Of a stretch of DNA of 64,000 nt, positions 27,888-38,241 are shown piece by piece. The notes beneath the pieces were generated by a model. It was given only the letters and a program-made list of their open reading frames with translations. It did no database searches and had not been told where the DNA came from. Location of the stretch: positions 3,038,001-3,102,000 of the forward strand of contig NZ_AP024235.1 of assembly GCF_016756315.1 (NCBI RefSeq). The letters are read 5' to 3'. Source of the stretch: Alteromonas sp. KC3. GTDB lineage: Bacteria > Pseudomonadota > Gammaproteobacteria > Enterobacterales > Alteromonadaceae. Position 1 is the stretch's first letter; every line of letters starts with the position of its first letter. The position numbers and the translations under genes are program-made.

Positions 27888-27924
27888 CATCTAAACTTGC
27901 CCAATAAGTAAGAACGAGGGGCGT

Positions 27925-28767
27925 ATGCGGTTAACTTTTTATGGCGTAAGAGGGTCAATTCCCACACCGGGAGCCGATTTTATTCGCTATGGTGGCAACA
28001 CTGCATGCGTCCACATAGAGCTTGAGGACGGTACTGATATCGTTCTCGACTCTGGAACGGGTATTCGCAAGTTAGGCGGGCAGCTCGTTAAAAAGCAAAC
28101 ACCCATACACCTGCTATTAAGCCACAATCACTGGGATCACATTCAGGGGTTTCCGTTTTTTACGCCTATCTATCAAGAAAATCGTGAAATTAACATCTAC
28201 CCCGGACAAACCATGCTCAATGAGCCTGACCAGATTATTCGTCAAATGGAAGGCTCGCTGTTTCCAGTCCCACCTGAAGCGCTAAAGGCCAACATTACCA
28301 TCGAACAATTGCCTGAAGGGCAAGATAAGTTCACTATTGGTAGCGCTGTCGTCAAGCGCTTACGTATGAATCATCCGGGCAAAGGCAGTGCGTATTGTAT
28401 TGAAGCAGACGGGCTCAAAGTTGCCTATATCACAGACAATGAACTCTATCCGCCTTACAAAAAAGAAACAGATTTTTTAGAGTTTGTTATGTTTGCGCTC
28501 GATGCTGACCTTCTCATTCATGATGCACAATACATGTTGTCTGATATGCCAGCAAAAACCGGATGGGGTCATTCTGTTGCCGAAGAAGCGGTAAAACTAG
28601 CAATGGCATGTAATGCAAAAAAATTAGCGCTGTATAGTCATGATCCAGAACGCACTGACGACGATATAGATGATGTGGTGACCCACTGTAATGAATATGT
28701 CACTATTGCAGAGTCTACTTTACATGTATTTGCATCTTCGGAAGGCCAAACACTGGACTTCAGTTAA
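27925..28767 (+). CDS. MBL-fold metallo-hydrolase
   Basis: 280 residues of the metallo-beta-lactamase fold. The metal-binding motif SHNHWDH is at 66-72. Further ligands are the His of MNHPGKG near 153, the Asp of YITDNELY near 173 and a His near the C-terminus (YSHDPER). The N-terminal MRLTFYGVRGSIPTPG and GGNTACV blocks are typical of a widespread subgroup of predicted phosphodiesterases or beta-lactamase-superfamily hydrolases. The substrate is unknown. It follows proS closely and precedes pldA by 35 bp. Confidence 0.85.
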   Translation: MRLTFYGVRGSIPTPGADFIRYGGNTACVHIELEDGTDIVLDSGTGIRKLGGQLVKKQTPIHLLLSHNHWDHIQGFPFFTPIYQENREINIYPGQTMLNEPDQIIRQMEGSLFPVPPEALKANITIEQLPEGQDKFTIGSAVVKRLRMNHPGKGSAYCIEADGLKVAYITDNELYPPYKKETDFLEFVMFALDADLLIHDAQYMLSDMPAKTGWGHSVAEEAVKLAMACNAKKLALYSHDPERTDDDIDDVVTHCNEYVTIAESTLHVFASSEGQTLDFS

Positions 28768-28802
28768 GCACAACTCAAAACCCTTATTATGGAGATTAAA
28801 AG

Positions 28803-29798
28803 GTGTCAGTGTTAAAGCCTTTATTGGTAGCAGTGATTGCTACCGTGTGTTCCCCTGTGTATTCGCAAACCCATCCCACCGATTACGAAGAAGAGAAGCT
28901 ACCTTCAACAACCAAAGAAGCACAATCTAATCAGGAAGAGGAAAAAAGTGGAATTGAAGTTATTGATATTATCAAACGCGACACGACCACTCAAAGTGCC
29001 CTTGATGAGCGATTAGAAGGTGATAAGGAAGCGCTCGATAATGTGTTTGCAATAACCCAACATCGGCAAAATTATTTTCTTCCTTACACTTATGCATCAT
29101 CACCTAACACAATAGGTAATGAAGATCTTAATGAACAGAACGTTGATAACAACGAAGCAAAATTTCAAGTGAGTGCGAAGCTGCCTCTGTATCTTGAAGA
29201 AAGTGGCTTTGATGGTGTCTATTTCGGTTTTACGCTTACTTCATTCTGGCAGTTATATAATAGCGAAGTGTCTAAACCGTTTAGAGAAACTAACTACGAA
29301 CCTGAAATTTTTTGGCAAGAAACCGCCGATTATTCTGTATTAGGCTACAAATTTAATACCTTTCAAGTTGGTTTTAACCACATGTCTAATGGGCAAAGCG
29401 GCTTTCGCTCTAGAAGCTGGAATCGAATATTTGCCTCTATCGTATTTAGCGATGACGACGACATTTACTACCTAAAAACCTGGTATCGCATTCCTGAAGA
29501 TGAAAAGGAGAGCCCTTCTGACCCTTCTGGCGATGACAACCCAGATATTCTAGATTACTACGGTCGTGTGGAATTAGGCTATGGCCGCAAAGTTGGCGCG
29601 TTCAAGATGCTAGCGCTGCTTCGCAACAACTTAGATTTGGACTCAAATAGAGGTAGCATACAGCTAGATCTTACTTATCCTATTTCGGATAGATACGAAG
29701 TGCTATTGCAGTACTTTAATGGTTACGGCGACTCACTTATCGATTACAACCGTTCACAAGAACGTATTGGTATCGGTTTTCAACTGCATTTCTTGTAA
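28803..29798 (+). CDS. pldA: Outer membrane phospholipase A
   Basis: 331 residues, with a signal peptide (about 1-21) and a GTG start at 28803 preceded by GGAG. OMPLA is a 12-strand beta-barrel that removes misplaced phospholipid from the outer leaflet. The catalytic triad is visible with exact family spacing: His193 and Ser195 in FNHMSNGQS, and Asn207 in SRSWNR. A charged low-complexity stretch at about 27-75 precedes the barrel and is longer than in E. coli. It converges on the deacetylase-like gene with only 13 bp between stops. Confidence 0.93.
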   Translation: MSVLKPLLVAVIATVCSPVYSQTHPTDYEEEKLPSTTKEAQSNQEEEKSGIEVIDIIKRDTTTQSALDERLEGDKEALDNVFAITQHRQNYFLPYTYASSPNTIGNEDLNEQNVDNNEAKFQVSAKLPLYLEESGFDGVYFGFTLTSFWQLYNSEVSKPFRETNYEPEIFWQETADYSVLGYKFNTFQVGFNHMSNGQSGFRSRSWNRIFASIVFSDDDDIYYLKTWYRIPEDEKESPSDPSGDDNPDILDYYGRVELGYGRKVGAFKMLALLRNNLDLDSNRGSIQLDLTYPISDRYEVLLQYFNGYGDSLIDYNRSQERIGIGFQLHFL

Positions 29799-29811
29799 GT
29801 TGTCTCGCCGT

Positions 29812-30711
29812 TTACGTAATTACACCAGCAGCGCGATAGAGCTGAATATGCACATCAACCAGTGCGGCAATGTCGCGCTGGTATCCTCCACCAATAACTG
29901 CCGCAATAGGCACGCCGAGTCTATGCGCTAGTTCAAATACTTGCTTATCGCGCTGATAAACCCCCTCCGTCGTAATATTAAGATGACCTAAGTCGTCATT
30001 AATGTGTACGTCTACTCCAGCATCATAAATAATGGCGTCAGGTTGGAATTGTCTTAGTGCGAGTGTAAGTGCTTCTTCCAACGTCGACAGGTATTCATCA
30101 TCGCCTGTGCCCTTTGCTAAACCAATATCTAAATCCGATTGCTGTTTGCGATAAGGGAAGTTCTTTTCACCATGAATCGACAGGGTAAATATGTCGGGGT
30201 CATTTTCGGCCAACTTGGCGGTACCATCACCTTGATGAACATCCAGATCAACAATAAGTACGTTTTCAATTTCGGGAGACTGTTGCATTGTTTTGGCTGC
30301 AATATATAAATCGTTAAATAGGCAAAAGCCTGAGCCGAAGTCTGAAAAAGCGTGATGGTAGCCACCAGTTAGATTTAGAGCCTTACCTGTCTCAAGGGCC
30401 AATTGCGCGGTTAAACGAGTACCTGCAACAGCAGTACGCGTGCGCTCGATGAGTTGCTCCGACCAGGGAAAGCCGATTCGACGCATTGCTTGTTTATCTA
30501 ACTCTCCGGTTGTCAAAGTACGAACATAGTGCTCTGAAAAATAGGTAAGAAGGGTTTCATTGTCTATGGGGGTTGGCGCAACAAAGCGACTTGACTCAAT
30601 GCCTCTTTTGACTAGCTCGTCACGTATGCCTACGTACTTCTCTATTGGAAAGCGATGTCGCTCAGGCAAGTCAAGTTGACTGTAAATCGGATGAAAAACT
30701 AACGGGGTCAT
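29812..30711 (-). CDS. Histone deacetylase family protein
   Basis: 299 residues of the arginase/deacetylase fold. Zinc and active-site motifs are GGYHHAF (the His pair), GFCLFND, DLDVHQGDGTA and YDAGVDVHINDDLG. Bacterial members (acetoin utilisation AcuC-like or acetylpolyamine amidohydrolases) remove acetyl groups from small amides or proteins; the substrate here is not known. It is a single gene with no functional neighbours. Confidence 0.88.
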   Translation of the reverse strand: MTPLVFHPIYSQLDLPERHRFPIEKYVGIRDELVKRGIESSRFVAPTPIDNETLLTYFSEHYVRTLTTGELDKQAMRRIGFPWSEQLIERTRTAVAGTRLTAQLALETGKALNLTGGYHHAFSDFGSGFCLFNDLYIAAKTMQQSPEIENVLIVDLDVHQGDGTAKLAENDPDIFTLSIHGEKNFPYRKQQSDLDIGLAKGTGDDEYLSTLEEALTLALRQFQPDAIIYDAGVDVHINDDLGHLNITTEGVYQRDKQVFELAHRLGVPIAAVIGGGYQRDIAALVDVHIQLYRAAGVIT

Positions 30712-30735
30712 TAAAACACAGTACCTTTATTGCAA

Positions 30736-30759
30736 AAAAAGGAGCGCGAAGCTCCTTTT
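30736..30759 (-). terminator. Terminator of the first chemoreceptor gene
   Basis: AAAAGGAGC-GCGAA-GCTCCTTTT with TTTTTTT on the minus strand. Confidence 0.85.
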
Positions 30760-30779
30760 GTAATACTGACAAAGCTAAC

Positions 30780-32402
30780 TTATCGGGTCAAACTGTTGAC
30801 GACCTTTTCCACGTTGTGCGACATGCTTTTCATCGAACGTGACATATCATCTTTTTGCGCAAGTTGATGATAGCGTTCAGATGACGTTACTACCTTGCTA
30901 ATAATCACCTCTACTTGGTGTAATACGGCTTCTTGTTCATCCGCGGCTTCATTGAGGGCCACAACAACACTGGCCGTTTCTTGAATATCGCGAACCACAT
31001 TATTAAGTGTTTCTAACGCTGTAGCGGCTTCTGAAGCGTTGGTATCTGATAGTTGCTTACCTGAGGCCATAGCAGCAACGGCACCTTTTGCTTCTGACTC
31101 AAAGCTGCTTAAAATGTCATTAATTTCTTTGGTGGATTGTTGCGTTTTTGCTGCCAGAGCGCGAACTTCGTCAGCAACAACAGCGAAACCTCTACCGTGC
31201 TCACCTGCCCTTGCAGCTTCAATAGCAGCGTTTAAGGCTAACAAGTTGGTTTGATCAGCAATTTCGTTGATTACATTAACCACTTTCAAAATATTAGTAC
31301 TACGACTTTGTAACTCTGACACGATATTGCTCGACTCGGTTACTGTTTTAGCAAGCTGTTTAAACCCAAGGTTTGCCTTTTCAAATGTCGTATAGCAACT
31401 GGCGACATTTTGTTCAGAGTTATTTGTCGCCACTGCAACCTGATCAGTAATAGCCACCAGATTTTGCACAATTTCTCTAAGCTTATCGGTGCTATTATCA
31501 AGAGAGCGAGAAGCGTCACGCTGTTCGTTAGCGCCTTCCATTATTGATTGACCCACATGATTCAGCGTACCAAACGCGCGCTCCATCTCACGTTCAGCCT
31601 CTCGAAGCTGAACCACAGACTCATTGAGTTTGCTTTGTAGTGCTCTTGCAGAGTCTGCTAGTACACCTAATTCATGTTGACTGGTGTAATTTAACGCATA
31701 GTCATATTGGCTATTGGCCAAATTGGCAATACATGCAGCCACTTGTTTAGTGGGCTTGATAACCTGCGAACGCAATCTGGAAATAACATAAGCTACCGAT
31801 GCGATAGATAGTATTATTGCTGCTAGCAAGATCATCCACAGCATACTGCGCGTTGTCGCTTTTAGCGTTGCAATTGCATTGGCGGACTCGCTTGCAATGT
31901 CATCAGCGATACTAGAGAGTAACTTTGCTGGCTCACGGTCAATTCCACGTACATAACTATCTCCCACTTTCGGGTCAAAGCCAGATGCCACAAACGCCTC
32001 ATAGCCCTCTCGATATTTTGCCGCCATCAATGCATGCGCTTTTTGAAATTGGCGTATTTCTGATTTCGCTTTATCGCTAATGACATCATTGGTAAGCATC
32101 AACTCGAACTGTTGGGTAATTTCAGTCTCGCGTTGCTTGAAGCGGTTCCAGTACTTTTCTCTATCCTCTTGTTTATGGCCACGAAGTAATACATTTTTCC
32201 ATTCTTGTACCTGTGTCTTGAATGTACTTAGTACACTATTTACATCGCGTTCAGATTGCACCAACGTATTTTCTAGTTCATCAAACGAACTGAGTACCGA
32301 AAAAGATTTTAAGATTGAGGCGCCATTGAGCAAAACAAGTAAACATAAACTGGCGAGAACGGGCGTCATTACTAAACGGCTAATGCTAGTGTAATTGAAC
32401 AC
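30780..32402 (-). CDS. Methyl-accepting chemotaxis protein
   Basis: 540 residues from a GTG at 32402, which has AAGG seven bases upstream; the frame is open to 32483, but the longer start lacks a ribosome site. It has a first membrane segment at about 12-30 and a periplasmic helical sensor region to about 190. A second membrane segment lies near 190-210, followed by a HAMP-like linker and the cytoplasmic signalling tip [38 protein letters not shown] (cited by its key residues; about 400-440). The ligand is unknown. It is transcribed downstream of the msr operon with a 99-bp gap. Confidence 0.9.
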   Translation of the reverse strand: MFNYTSISRLVMTPVLASLCLLVLLNGASILKSFSVLSSFDELENTLVQSERDVNSVLSTFKTQVQEWKNVLLRGHKQEDREKYWNRFKQRETEITQQFELMLTNDVISDKAKSEIRQFQKAHALMAAKYREGYEAFVASGFDPKVGDSYVRGIDREPAKLLSSIADDIASESANAIATLKATTRSMLWMILLAAIILSIASVAYVISRLRSQVIKPTKQVAACIANLANSQYDYALNYTSQHELGVLADSARALQSKLNESVVQLREAEREMERAFGTLNHVGQSIMEGANEQRDASRSLDNSTDKLREIVQNLVAITDQVAVATNNSEQNVASCYTTFEKANLGFKQLAKTVTESSNIVSELQSRSTNILKVVNVINEIADQTNLLALNAAIEAARAGEHGRGFAVVADEVRALAAKTQQSTKEINDILSSFESEAKGAVAAMASGKQLSDTNASEAATALETLNNVVRDIQETASVVVALNEAADEQEAVLHQVEVIISKVVTSSERYHQLAQKDDMSRSMKSMSHNVEKVVNSLTR

Positions 32403-32501
32403 AATATAACCTTTTGGGAGGTGTCGAAAACTGATGCCGCTATTAAATGTTATTTTTATGACAATACTGTTACACAGCAGCAAACAAGTCGCGAATTTAG
32501 A

Positions 32502-33227
32502 TTAATCTTGCTCAAGGTATTTTGCACCACGTCCTTTATTGTGACGATATACGAGCATACCGTTGTCCGTTGCATTTTTACTATTTTTCATAACGCCAAA
32601 CCACACCCTATGAAGTAACAAGATAAAAATACCAATTGCCCAGGGTACAACCTCGTTACTCCCTTGTTTCTCGCTAAGCATGAAGTGACACAGTACGATA
32701 ATTGCCAATAGGTAAATACTACGATGAATCTGGCGCCACCTGCGCTTTAGCGCCCTTTGAGCAATATCAGGACTCGTTATAGCCAATACCGTCAATATCG
32801 ACCAGCCTAACCACCCAAAGGCTACAAAATATCGATTACGCGCATCCCATACAATCTCTTGCCAATACCATGCAAGGTCAAGCCATAGGTAAATTAATAG
32901 ATGCGTGAAGGCAAACCACGTGCTTACCAACCCTAGACTACGGCGTAGCTTTATTAGCCAATTCCAGTCACTCAAACGTTTGCCGTAAGAAAGGTGCCAG
33001 TACTGACATACTATAACGAACCACCTTCGCAGAGGCGTAATGAGCAATACGAGAATGAGGTACGCAAGTGAGTATTGCCCAGTAAGTGCCATTAACGTTT
33101 GATATACGTTGTGCTGAGTATCGATATAGTTCCAGACCAAGAAACCACTTAGCAAGAAACCAGAGACATAGATTGCATAACGGAGAAAAGCGCAATGGCG
33201 CCCTAAAAAGCGTAGTGTTCTTTCCAC
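32502..33227 (-). CDS. msrQ: Haem b membrane subunit of the methionine sulfoxide reductase, MsrQ
   Basis: 241 residues, about six membrane segments of the ferric-reductase-like fold. Histidine ligand candidates are in FAFTHLLIYLW and RQIHRSIYLLAIIVLCHFML. MsrQ passes electrons from the quinone pool or a flavin reductase to MsrP. It follows msrP by 4 bp, so the pair is co-transcribed, as in other proteobacteria. It is the last gene of the six-gene operon. The C-terminal tail is somewhat longer than usual. Confidence 0.92.
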   Translation of the reverse strand: MERTLRFLGRHCAFLRYAIYVSGFLLSGFLVWNYIDTQHNVYQTLMALTGQYSLAYLILVLLITPLRRWFVIVCQYWHLSYGKRLSDWNWLIKLRRSLGLVSTWFAFTHLLIYLWLDLAWYWQEIVWDARNRYFVAFGWLGWSILTVLAITSPDIAQRALKRRWRQIHRSIYLLAIIVLCHFMLSEKQGSNEVVPWAIGIFILLLHRVWFGVMKNSKNATDNGMLVYRHNKGRGAKYLEQD

Positions 33228-33231
33228 ATTA

Positions 33232-34092
33232 CTACTCGCTATACATTTGAGCTACCTGCTTGGCGAACCCATTGAAACGCTGTGTGGGTCGCTTTTGCTT
33301 TTCTCCAAGTAACAGTTCCCTTCTCTGACTCCATCTTGGATGAGGCTTCTTAGGATCTACATTGGCGTAGAAAGAATACTCGCTGGGACTTGCTTGCTCC
33401 CAAGAACCGATTGGTTGTGAGCTTGTGAACTCTATGCGCGTTACGGCTTTTATACTTTTATAACCGTATTTCCAAGGCACTACCAAGCGCACTGGCGCTC
33501 CGTTTTGTTTTGTTAGTGGTTTGTCGTACATCCCCAAAGCAAGCATGGTAAGAGGATGCATTGCTTCGTCTAGCCTCAACCCCTCAACATAGGGCCAAGA
33601 AAAATGTTCACGCCTTTGCATTGGCATTTCAGACGGTCTGTAAACGCTATAGAACTTAACGTATTTAGCGCTGCTTTTAGGGGTAACTAGCGTCAATAAG
33701 TCGCGCAGTTGGATACCTTGCCACGGAATAACTGCTGTCCACCCTTCAACACAACGCATGGGATAGACTCGAGAAACCGTTGGCGTAATGTGGTCAACAT
33801 TTAAAACCGTGGGCTCTTCTACCTCGCCGTCTATAGTTATAGTCCAAGGTGAAATAGCGAGTGCTTTAGCAAGATGGTGAATGACTTTTTTGTTATCTGA
33901 AAACTCGTAGTAATTGCAGTAAGTAGAAGCGGTTTTCATAGGGGTTACCAGGTGGCTACCACTTGTTTGAGAAAACACGTAGTTAGGCATAGACGCCAAT
34001 AAACCGGTACAAAAGGCCTGCTTAATAAAATGGCGTCTATTTAAAAATAATGCTTCTTGCGTAATGGGCAAAGATGTAAAGCGTTGCATCAC
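33232..34092 (-). CDS. msrP: Periplasmic methionine sulfoxide reductase catalytic subunit MsrP
   Basis: 286 residues with a Tat signal (RRHFIKQ, Arg19-Arg20). It is a sulfite-oxidase-fold molybdenum enzyme: Cys114 in YPMRCVEGW is the molybdenum ligand, and PYVEGLRLDEAMHPLT, LVVPWKYGYKSIK and GSWEQ are family blocks. It repairs oxidised methionines of envelope proteins, for example after hypochlorite exposure. Its start overlaps the stop of the cytochrome c gene by 4 bp (ATGA), which indicates translational coupling. Confidence 0.95.
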   Translation of the reverse strand: MMQRFTSLPITQEALFLNRRHFIKQAFCTGLLASMPNYVFSQTSGSHLVTPMKTASTYCNYYEFSDNKKVIHHLAKALAISPWTITIDGEVEEPTVLNVDHITPTVSRVYPMRCVEGWTAVIPWQGIQLRDLLTLVTPKSSAKYVKFYSVYRPSEMPMQRREHFSWPYVEGLRLDEAMHPLTMLALGMYDKPLTKQNGAPVRLVVPWKYGYKSIKAVTRIEFTSSQPIGSWEQASPSEYSFYANVDPKKPHPRWSQRRELLLGEKQKRPTQRFNGFAKQVAQMYSE

Positions 34093-34787
34093 TTCCTCAA
34101 CGACATCACATAATTAACTACGTGCTCAATCTCTTCCTTATTGAGCTGATCGCCCCACGGGGGCATTTGACCAGACCGTTGCATGGCTTCCCCTCCTTTT
34201 GTAACAATACTCACAATGTACTCTTTTGGAAGCCTTGAAAGTGTGAGGTTATAAGGAGGTGGAGATTTAATGATTTTACTCATTCTCCCATTTCCCTCGC
34301 CAGTTGTCCCGTGGCACAAAACGCACCGTGTTTCATAGATATCTCTGCCAGCAAACGAGTCCATAGTGTCTATCACACTCGGGCTTTTGTTCTTTAGCAT
34401 AGCTAAGCCTTGCTGTGTGTCACGCTTGAGCAACATGAGGAAATCAACAACACTTTCTAATTCTGTCCACGTTAATTCAGCCCCCATCGGAGGCATAAAA
34501 TCAGAGATATGTTCAAGCGATGCACCATGGGTTACCACATCATGTATCTCGCCACGGCTTTTAGTTCGAATACGTTTAAGTAGATTCGTATTCGGGTAGT
34601 TTTTAAGCTTCATTGGGAGAACGCCTTCTCCCATCGCTTGCATTCCATGGCAAAGTACACAACGTTCTTGATAAACTTTGGCACCGATTTCGACAGTTGG
34701 CTCAGTTTCTTGTTGCTGAGCCCCTATCGCTAAGGTTGGCAAAAGTAATAGCAAACTACTCAACACGGATAGTGAGAAAGTTTTCAT
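34089..34787 (-). CDS. Dihaem cytochrome c
   Basis: 232 residues with a signal peptide (about 1-22). Two class I cytochrome c domains each carry CVLCH: Cys43-His47 and a second near 154-158. Methionine ligands are probable in DFMPPMGAELT and GQMPPWGDQLN. It is a periplasmic electron carrier. It is placed between the cupredoxin gene (3-bp gap) and msrP (4-bp overlap), so it may link the MauG-type peroxidase to the respiratory chain or to MsrP. That link is inferred from context. Confidence 0.9.
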   Translation of the reverse strand: MKTFSLSVLSSLLLLLPTLAIGAQQQETEPTVEIGAKVYQERCVLCHGMQAMGEGVLPMKLKNYPNTNLLKRIRTKSRGEIHDVVTHGASLEHISDFMPPMGAELTWTELESVVDFLMLLKRDTQQGLAMLKNKSPSVIDTMDSFAGRDIYETRCVLCHGTTGEGNGRMSKIIKSPPPYNLTLSRLPKEYIVSIVTKGGEAMQRSGQMPPWGDQLNKEEIEHVVNYVMSLRK

Positions 34788-34790
34788 TTT

Positions 34791-35114
34791 TTAGCCCTCA
34801 GGCTCTTCAACATGAATAACCATTCGCATTGAGGGGTGAATCGCACACTCAACCTCCACTTCTCCTGCTGTGTCGAATTGAATATCACGGTGCTCCCCCT
34901 GTGGAAATGAGCCTAAATCAAAAAGGGCCGCATCCGACAGTGAAAAGACGTTGTGAAAAAACGAATCTTCATTTACAAAGCGCACGGTATCTCCCACTTT
35001 TATCGATACTTCACTTACGGTGAACGCTTTATCTTTCTGCCCCACTACTATGGGGTCATTTGCTAATACGGTGGTTGAACTGAAAAAAACAAGAGCAGTG
35101 AAAAATCTATACAT
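34791..35114 (-). CDS. Plastocyanin/azurin-like cupredoxin
   Basis: 107 residues with a signal peptide (about 1-19). A single cupredoxin domain shows type 1 copper ligands His54 (SFFHN), Cys90 and His93 (ECAIHP) and Met96 or Met98 (SMRM). It is a small periplasmic electron carrier. Members of this group are often found beside MauG-type peroxidases and are labelled methylamine-utilisation-like. It lies 11 bp after the peroxidase gene and 3 bp before the cytochrome gene. Confidence 0.88.
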   Translation of the reverse strand: MYRFFTALVFFSSTTVLANDPIVVGQKDKAFTVSEVSIKVGDTVRFVNEDSFFHNVFSLSDAALFDLGSFPQGEHRDIQFDTAGEVEVECAIHPSMRMVIHVEEPEG

Positions 35115-35125
35115 AAACGTAATCC

Positions 35126-36148
35126 TTAAAGAGGCAATATAGGTAAAACAAATGCTTCTGGTGGTGTCGTTAGCGACTCCATAAAAGCGACAATGTCTTC
35201 TTTTTCTTGCTGAGATAAGTTGAGCGTTTTCATATTTGGAGAGCGATTTTCTTTTACCACGCCACCAATGGCGTAGTGCTCAACAACTTCCATCAATGTT
35301 TCGGCGCTACCGTCGTGAAAGTACGGGGCAGAAAGCGTTATGTCACGAATAGTGGGTGTTTTAAAGGCGCCTTTCATCAGTCGCAAAGGCCGCTGAGTAT
35401 AGCGACCCAAGTCAGGGTTATCTTCACCAAAGGACGCGAGTCCCAAATTATGAAAGCCGTTATCGGTAAAATTTGGTGCGCTATGGCAAACGGCGCAATT
35501 TCCTTTATCTGGGTCAACAAATAGCCTAAAACCTCTGATTTGCTGTGCAGTCAATGCGCTTTCATCGCCCCTTACCCAGTTATCAAACGGGGAATCTCGG
35601 CTGACAATGGTGCGTTCAAAAGACGCAAGTGCTTTGGCTATTTGCTCCACGCCTATGGACTCGCCGGGGAATGCCTCTTCAAAGTGCTCCTTATATTCAG
35701 ACTTACTCAGAAAATCGATGAGCTTTGGGATATCCATATTCATTTCTGCGGTATTACGCATAGGCCCGATAGACTGGTCTTCCAATGTTTTTTCGCGTCC
35801 ATCCCACATTTGAATGTCGTTATACCCAGTATTAACAACAACCGGTGATGCACGGCCCAACACCATACTCTTATGACCTCTCGCCGTTTTCTGACCATCT
35901 GACCAGCCAAACAAAGGCGAGTGACACGAAGCACAAGACATATTGCCGTCTCCGCTTAATCGAGGATCAAAAAACAGCATTTTTCCAAGCTCTACTTTAG
36001 CGGGTGTGAGGGGATTATCTTTGGGCGTTGGAACATTCTCAGGCAGGAGCCATTCTTGTAACGATGGATGCCCTGCTTTATAAACATAATCGTTTGCAAG
36101 AGCGTGCGAGGACACAGCTAAAAGCACAACTAATACAAGTCGTTTCAC
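35126..36148 (-). CDS. Dihaem cytochrome c peroxidase / MauG-like protein
   Basis: 340 residues with a signal peptide (about 1-19). Two haem sites are visible: CASCH (72-76) and CAVCH (about 217-221). The family blocks [35 protein letters not shown] and [17 protein letters not shown] are present. Such enzymes reduce hydrogen peroxide or carry out MauG-type oxidations in the periplasm. The start is GTG at 36148 and overlaps the chemoreceptor stop (GTGA), so translation is coupled. It donates to, or receives from, the downstream cupredoxin and cytochrome by inference. Confidence 0.9.
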   Translation of the reverse strand: MKRLVLVVLLAVSSHALANDYVYKAGHPSLQEWLLPENVPTPKDNPLTPAKVELGKMLFFDPRLSGDGNMSCASCHSPLFGWSDGQKTARGHKSMVLGRASPVVVNTGYNDIQMWDGREKTLEDQSIGPMRNTAEMNMDIPKLIDFLSKSEYKEHFEEAFPGESIGVEQIAKALASFERTIVSRDSPFDNWVRGDESALTAQQIRGFRLFVDPDKGNCAVCHSAPNFTDNGFHNLGLASFGEDNPDLGRYTQRPLRLMKGAFKTPTIRDITLSAPYFHDGSAETLMEVVEHYAIGGVVKENRSPNMKTLNLSQQEKEDIVAFMESLTTPPEAFVLPILPL

Positions 36149-37779
36149 TTGGGATCTCCTATCAATTTGAAATAAGAAACAAGCGACTGCAACCTGCTTG
36201 ATGATTTGGTTAAGCTGTCGGATAACCCTTCCATGTCTGCAACAGAAAGCGTAGTTGAATCGATAACGCCTTTTAACTTTTCCATCGCGGTAATAATCGC
36301 ACGTGTTTCCTCAAGCTGTTTATCCCCCAATAAGGATGTTTCTTCTATGCGCTCCTCACTGTTGCGTATAAGTGACTCCGCATTGAGGATATTGTCTAAC
36401 GTCGACTCAAACTCATGCCCCTGACGTTCAACTTTGTTGCTGGTTTCACTCATCTGCGTAACCATCGTTGTCACGCTAGATGTTAGTTGTTGAGCAAGTG
36501 CGGCAATTTCGTCAACCGACTCATTAGAGCGCGACGCAAGGTTTCTGACTTCATCCGCAACGACCGCAAAACCTCTACCGCTCTCCCCTGCTCTTGCTGC
36601 TTCTATTGCAGCATTCAACGCAAGTAAGTTGGTTTGTTCAGAGATGGCCGCAATGTTTTCAGAAATAGAAGTGATATTCTGAACGGCAAGCCCCATTTGC
36701 TCAGCACATTGATTTGATACGTTTATCGCATCAATCACCTCTGCGATGTTACGCTTGGTCACCTTCGCTTGCTCCAGTGCTCGCAAAGCCGTAGCGCTCG
36801 CTTCTGCGCTCTTCGTTTGGGCAATGTGCAATTGCTCTGCAGTTTGTTCACTTATGTCGATATTTGTTTTAGCGCTTATATCAATACGTTCATAAGTTGT
36901 GGTTAATGCGTTTACATTCTCAATTGACTGGTGTGTAGCGTCTTTTACAACTGATACGTTTCTAAATAGGCTTGCTGCTCTGTCTGATATCTGATGAACC
37001 GTTTTTTCAAGTTTGTCGATGGTGACAGAAATAGCGTCATTTACTTCGCCTATTTCACACTTACTGCGCTTTTCTACTCGACTTGTTAAATCGCCTTCAC
37101 TGACCTTATTTAATACTTTTCGCACGTAATTAAGTCTGTCTTTCAACGTTTTACCGAAGTAGAGTGCAATTCCCAGAGACACCAAGCCACCCACGCAGCA
37201 AAATATTATCAACGTATAAACCAAACGCGTGTTTTGTGAAGAATTTGCCTCTTTAAGTTGTGTAAGCTGTTGAGACTCTCGCTTTACAAGTTCTAAGCTT
37301 ATTTTTTCAAGGCTTGATATCAGCGGCTTCATTTCATTAGCGATAATCATTGCCTCTGCATCTAGATTTCGCTTTGCCTTGCTAATAACTTGCATTTGTC
37401 TGGGCTTAATCTCATCAAATAAACTGCGCATTTCAACCAGTTTAGGATCATTTCCAAGAGCATTATTTAGATGTGTTAGCTCTTCCTCAACCGTAGACGT
37501 AGCCTTGATAGTTGCAATGGCGCTTTGCCTGATATCATCCTGAGAAGACGCGGCTATCAACGACTTTACTTCGGCATTGAGCGCTAGATTCGCTACCATG
37601 AATGTTAACGCCATATCTTGCCGACTTTTGAGGTCATCGATAGCGTCCTGAAGCGACTCACTTTGAGAAAAAAGTGTATTTGTTGCTAACCCGACAATAG
37701 ACAAGCACACAAGAATTGGCACCGCACCAACGAGGTAGAGCTTAAACTGCCAACTTGCCATGTTTAGGTTTGAAAACAT
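36145..37779 (-). CDS. Methyl-accepting chemotaxis protein heading the msr operon
   Basis: 544 residues. A first membrane segment lies at about 12-33, a four-helix-bundle-type periplasmic sensor to about 185, a second membrane segment near 188-208, HAMP, and the signalling tip [20 protein letters not shown]...[12 protein letters not shown] near 370-410. The last bases overlap the start of the peroxidase gene (GTGA). It is the first gene of a six-gene operon ending with msrQ. A role in sensing oxidants or oxidised envelope proteins is inferred only from this coupling. Confidence 0.9.
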   Translation of the reverse strand: MFSNLNMASWQFKLYLVGAVPILVCLSIVGLATNTLFSQSESLQDAIDDLKSRQDMALTFMVANLALNAEVKSLIAASSQDDIRQSAIATIKATSTVEEELTHLNNALGNDPKLVEMRSLFDEIKPRQMQVISKAKRNLDAEAMIIANEMKPLISSLEKISLELVKRESQQLTQLKEANSSQNTRLVYTLIIFCCVGGLVSLGIALYFGKTLKDRLNYVRKVLNKVSEGDLTSRVEKRSKCEIGEVNDAISVTIDKLEKTVHQISDRAASLFRNVSVVKDATHQSIENVNALTTTYERIDISAKTNIDISEQTAEQLHIAQTKSAEASATALRALEQAKVTKRNIAEVIDAINVSNQCAEQMGLAVQNITSISENIAAISEQTNLLALNAAIEAARAGESGRGFAVVADEVRNLASRSNESVDEIAALAQQLTSSVTTMVTQMSETSNKVERQGHEFESTLDNILNAESLIRNSEERIEETSLLGDKQLEETRAIITAMEKLKGVIDSTTLSVADMEGLSDSLTKSSSRLQSLVSYFKLIGDPK

Positions 37780-38203
37780 CCTGTCAATTCTTCTTAAGTT
37801 TAATTTTCAATAATACTTAACGAAAGAATAGACGAGTTCACACAACCTGCAAAAAATTTGAGATTTTAGAGCGTGTTGTGGGTTTCTGGACTTTTAATAC
37901 TTCTAAGTAAGTTACAGGTAATAGGAGGAGTAAGTAGTTTTCTAGTAGATAATTTTAAGCACTATTATCGGTGACGATCGTGGAGCTAGAAGAGGCGCCT
38001 AAGGTGCGGCAAACACGCATTATTATCGCTATTGCAAATCCGTTTTTGTGACGAAATTAGTTCCGGAACGGAACATTATTCCGGTGATAATTATGTGTTT
38101 TTTCGTGATGCGGGAATACTGACTCGGCGTCAAATGTATAGCTGTTGGTATGAATTGATGCTGAGAATGACGTTAGTATTGTGATAGACCTGAATAAGAA
38201 GAT
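37780..38203. other. Intergenic region upstream of the msr operon
   Basis: About 420 bp. It should hold the promoter for the chemoreceptor/msr operon on the minus strand. At 38060-38083 there is a perfect palindrome GTTCCGGAAC followed by GGAACATTATTCCGG, a cluster of TTCC/GGAA half sites that could be an operator. I see no gene here. Confidence 0.4.
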
Positions 38204-38226
38204 GGTGCGTAAATGTTTTACGCACC
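38204..38226 (-). terminator. Terminator of the first PEP-CTERM gene
   Basis: GGTGCGTAAA-TGT-TTTACGCACC, 16 bp after the stop codon, followed by a pyrimidine-rich stretch on the minus strand. Confidence 0.6.
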
Positions 38227-38241
38227 TAAAATAGAATTCAG

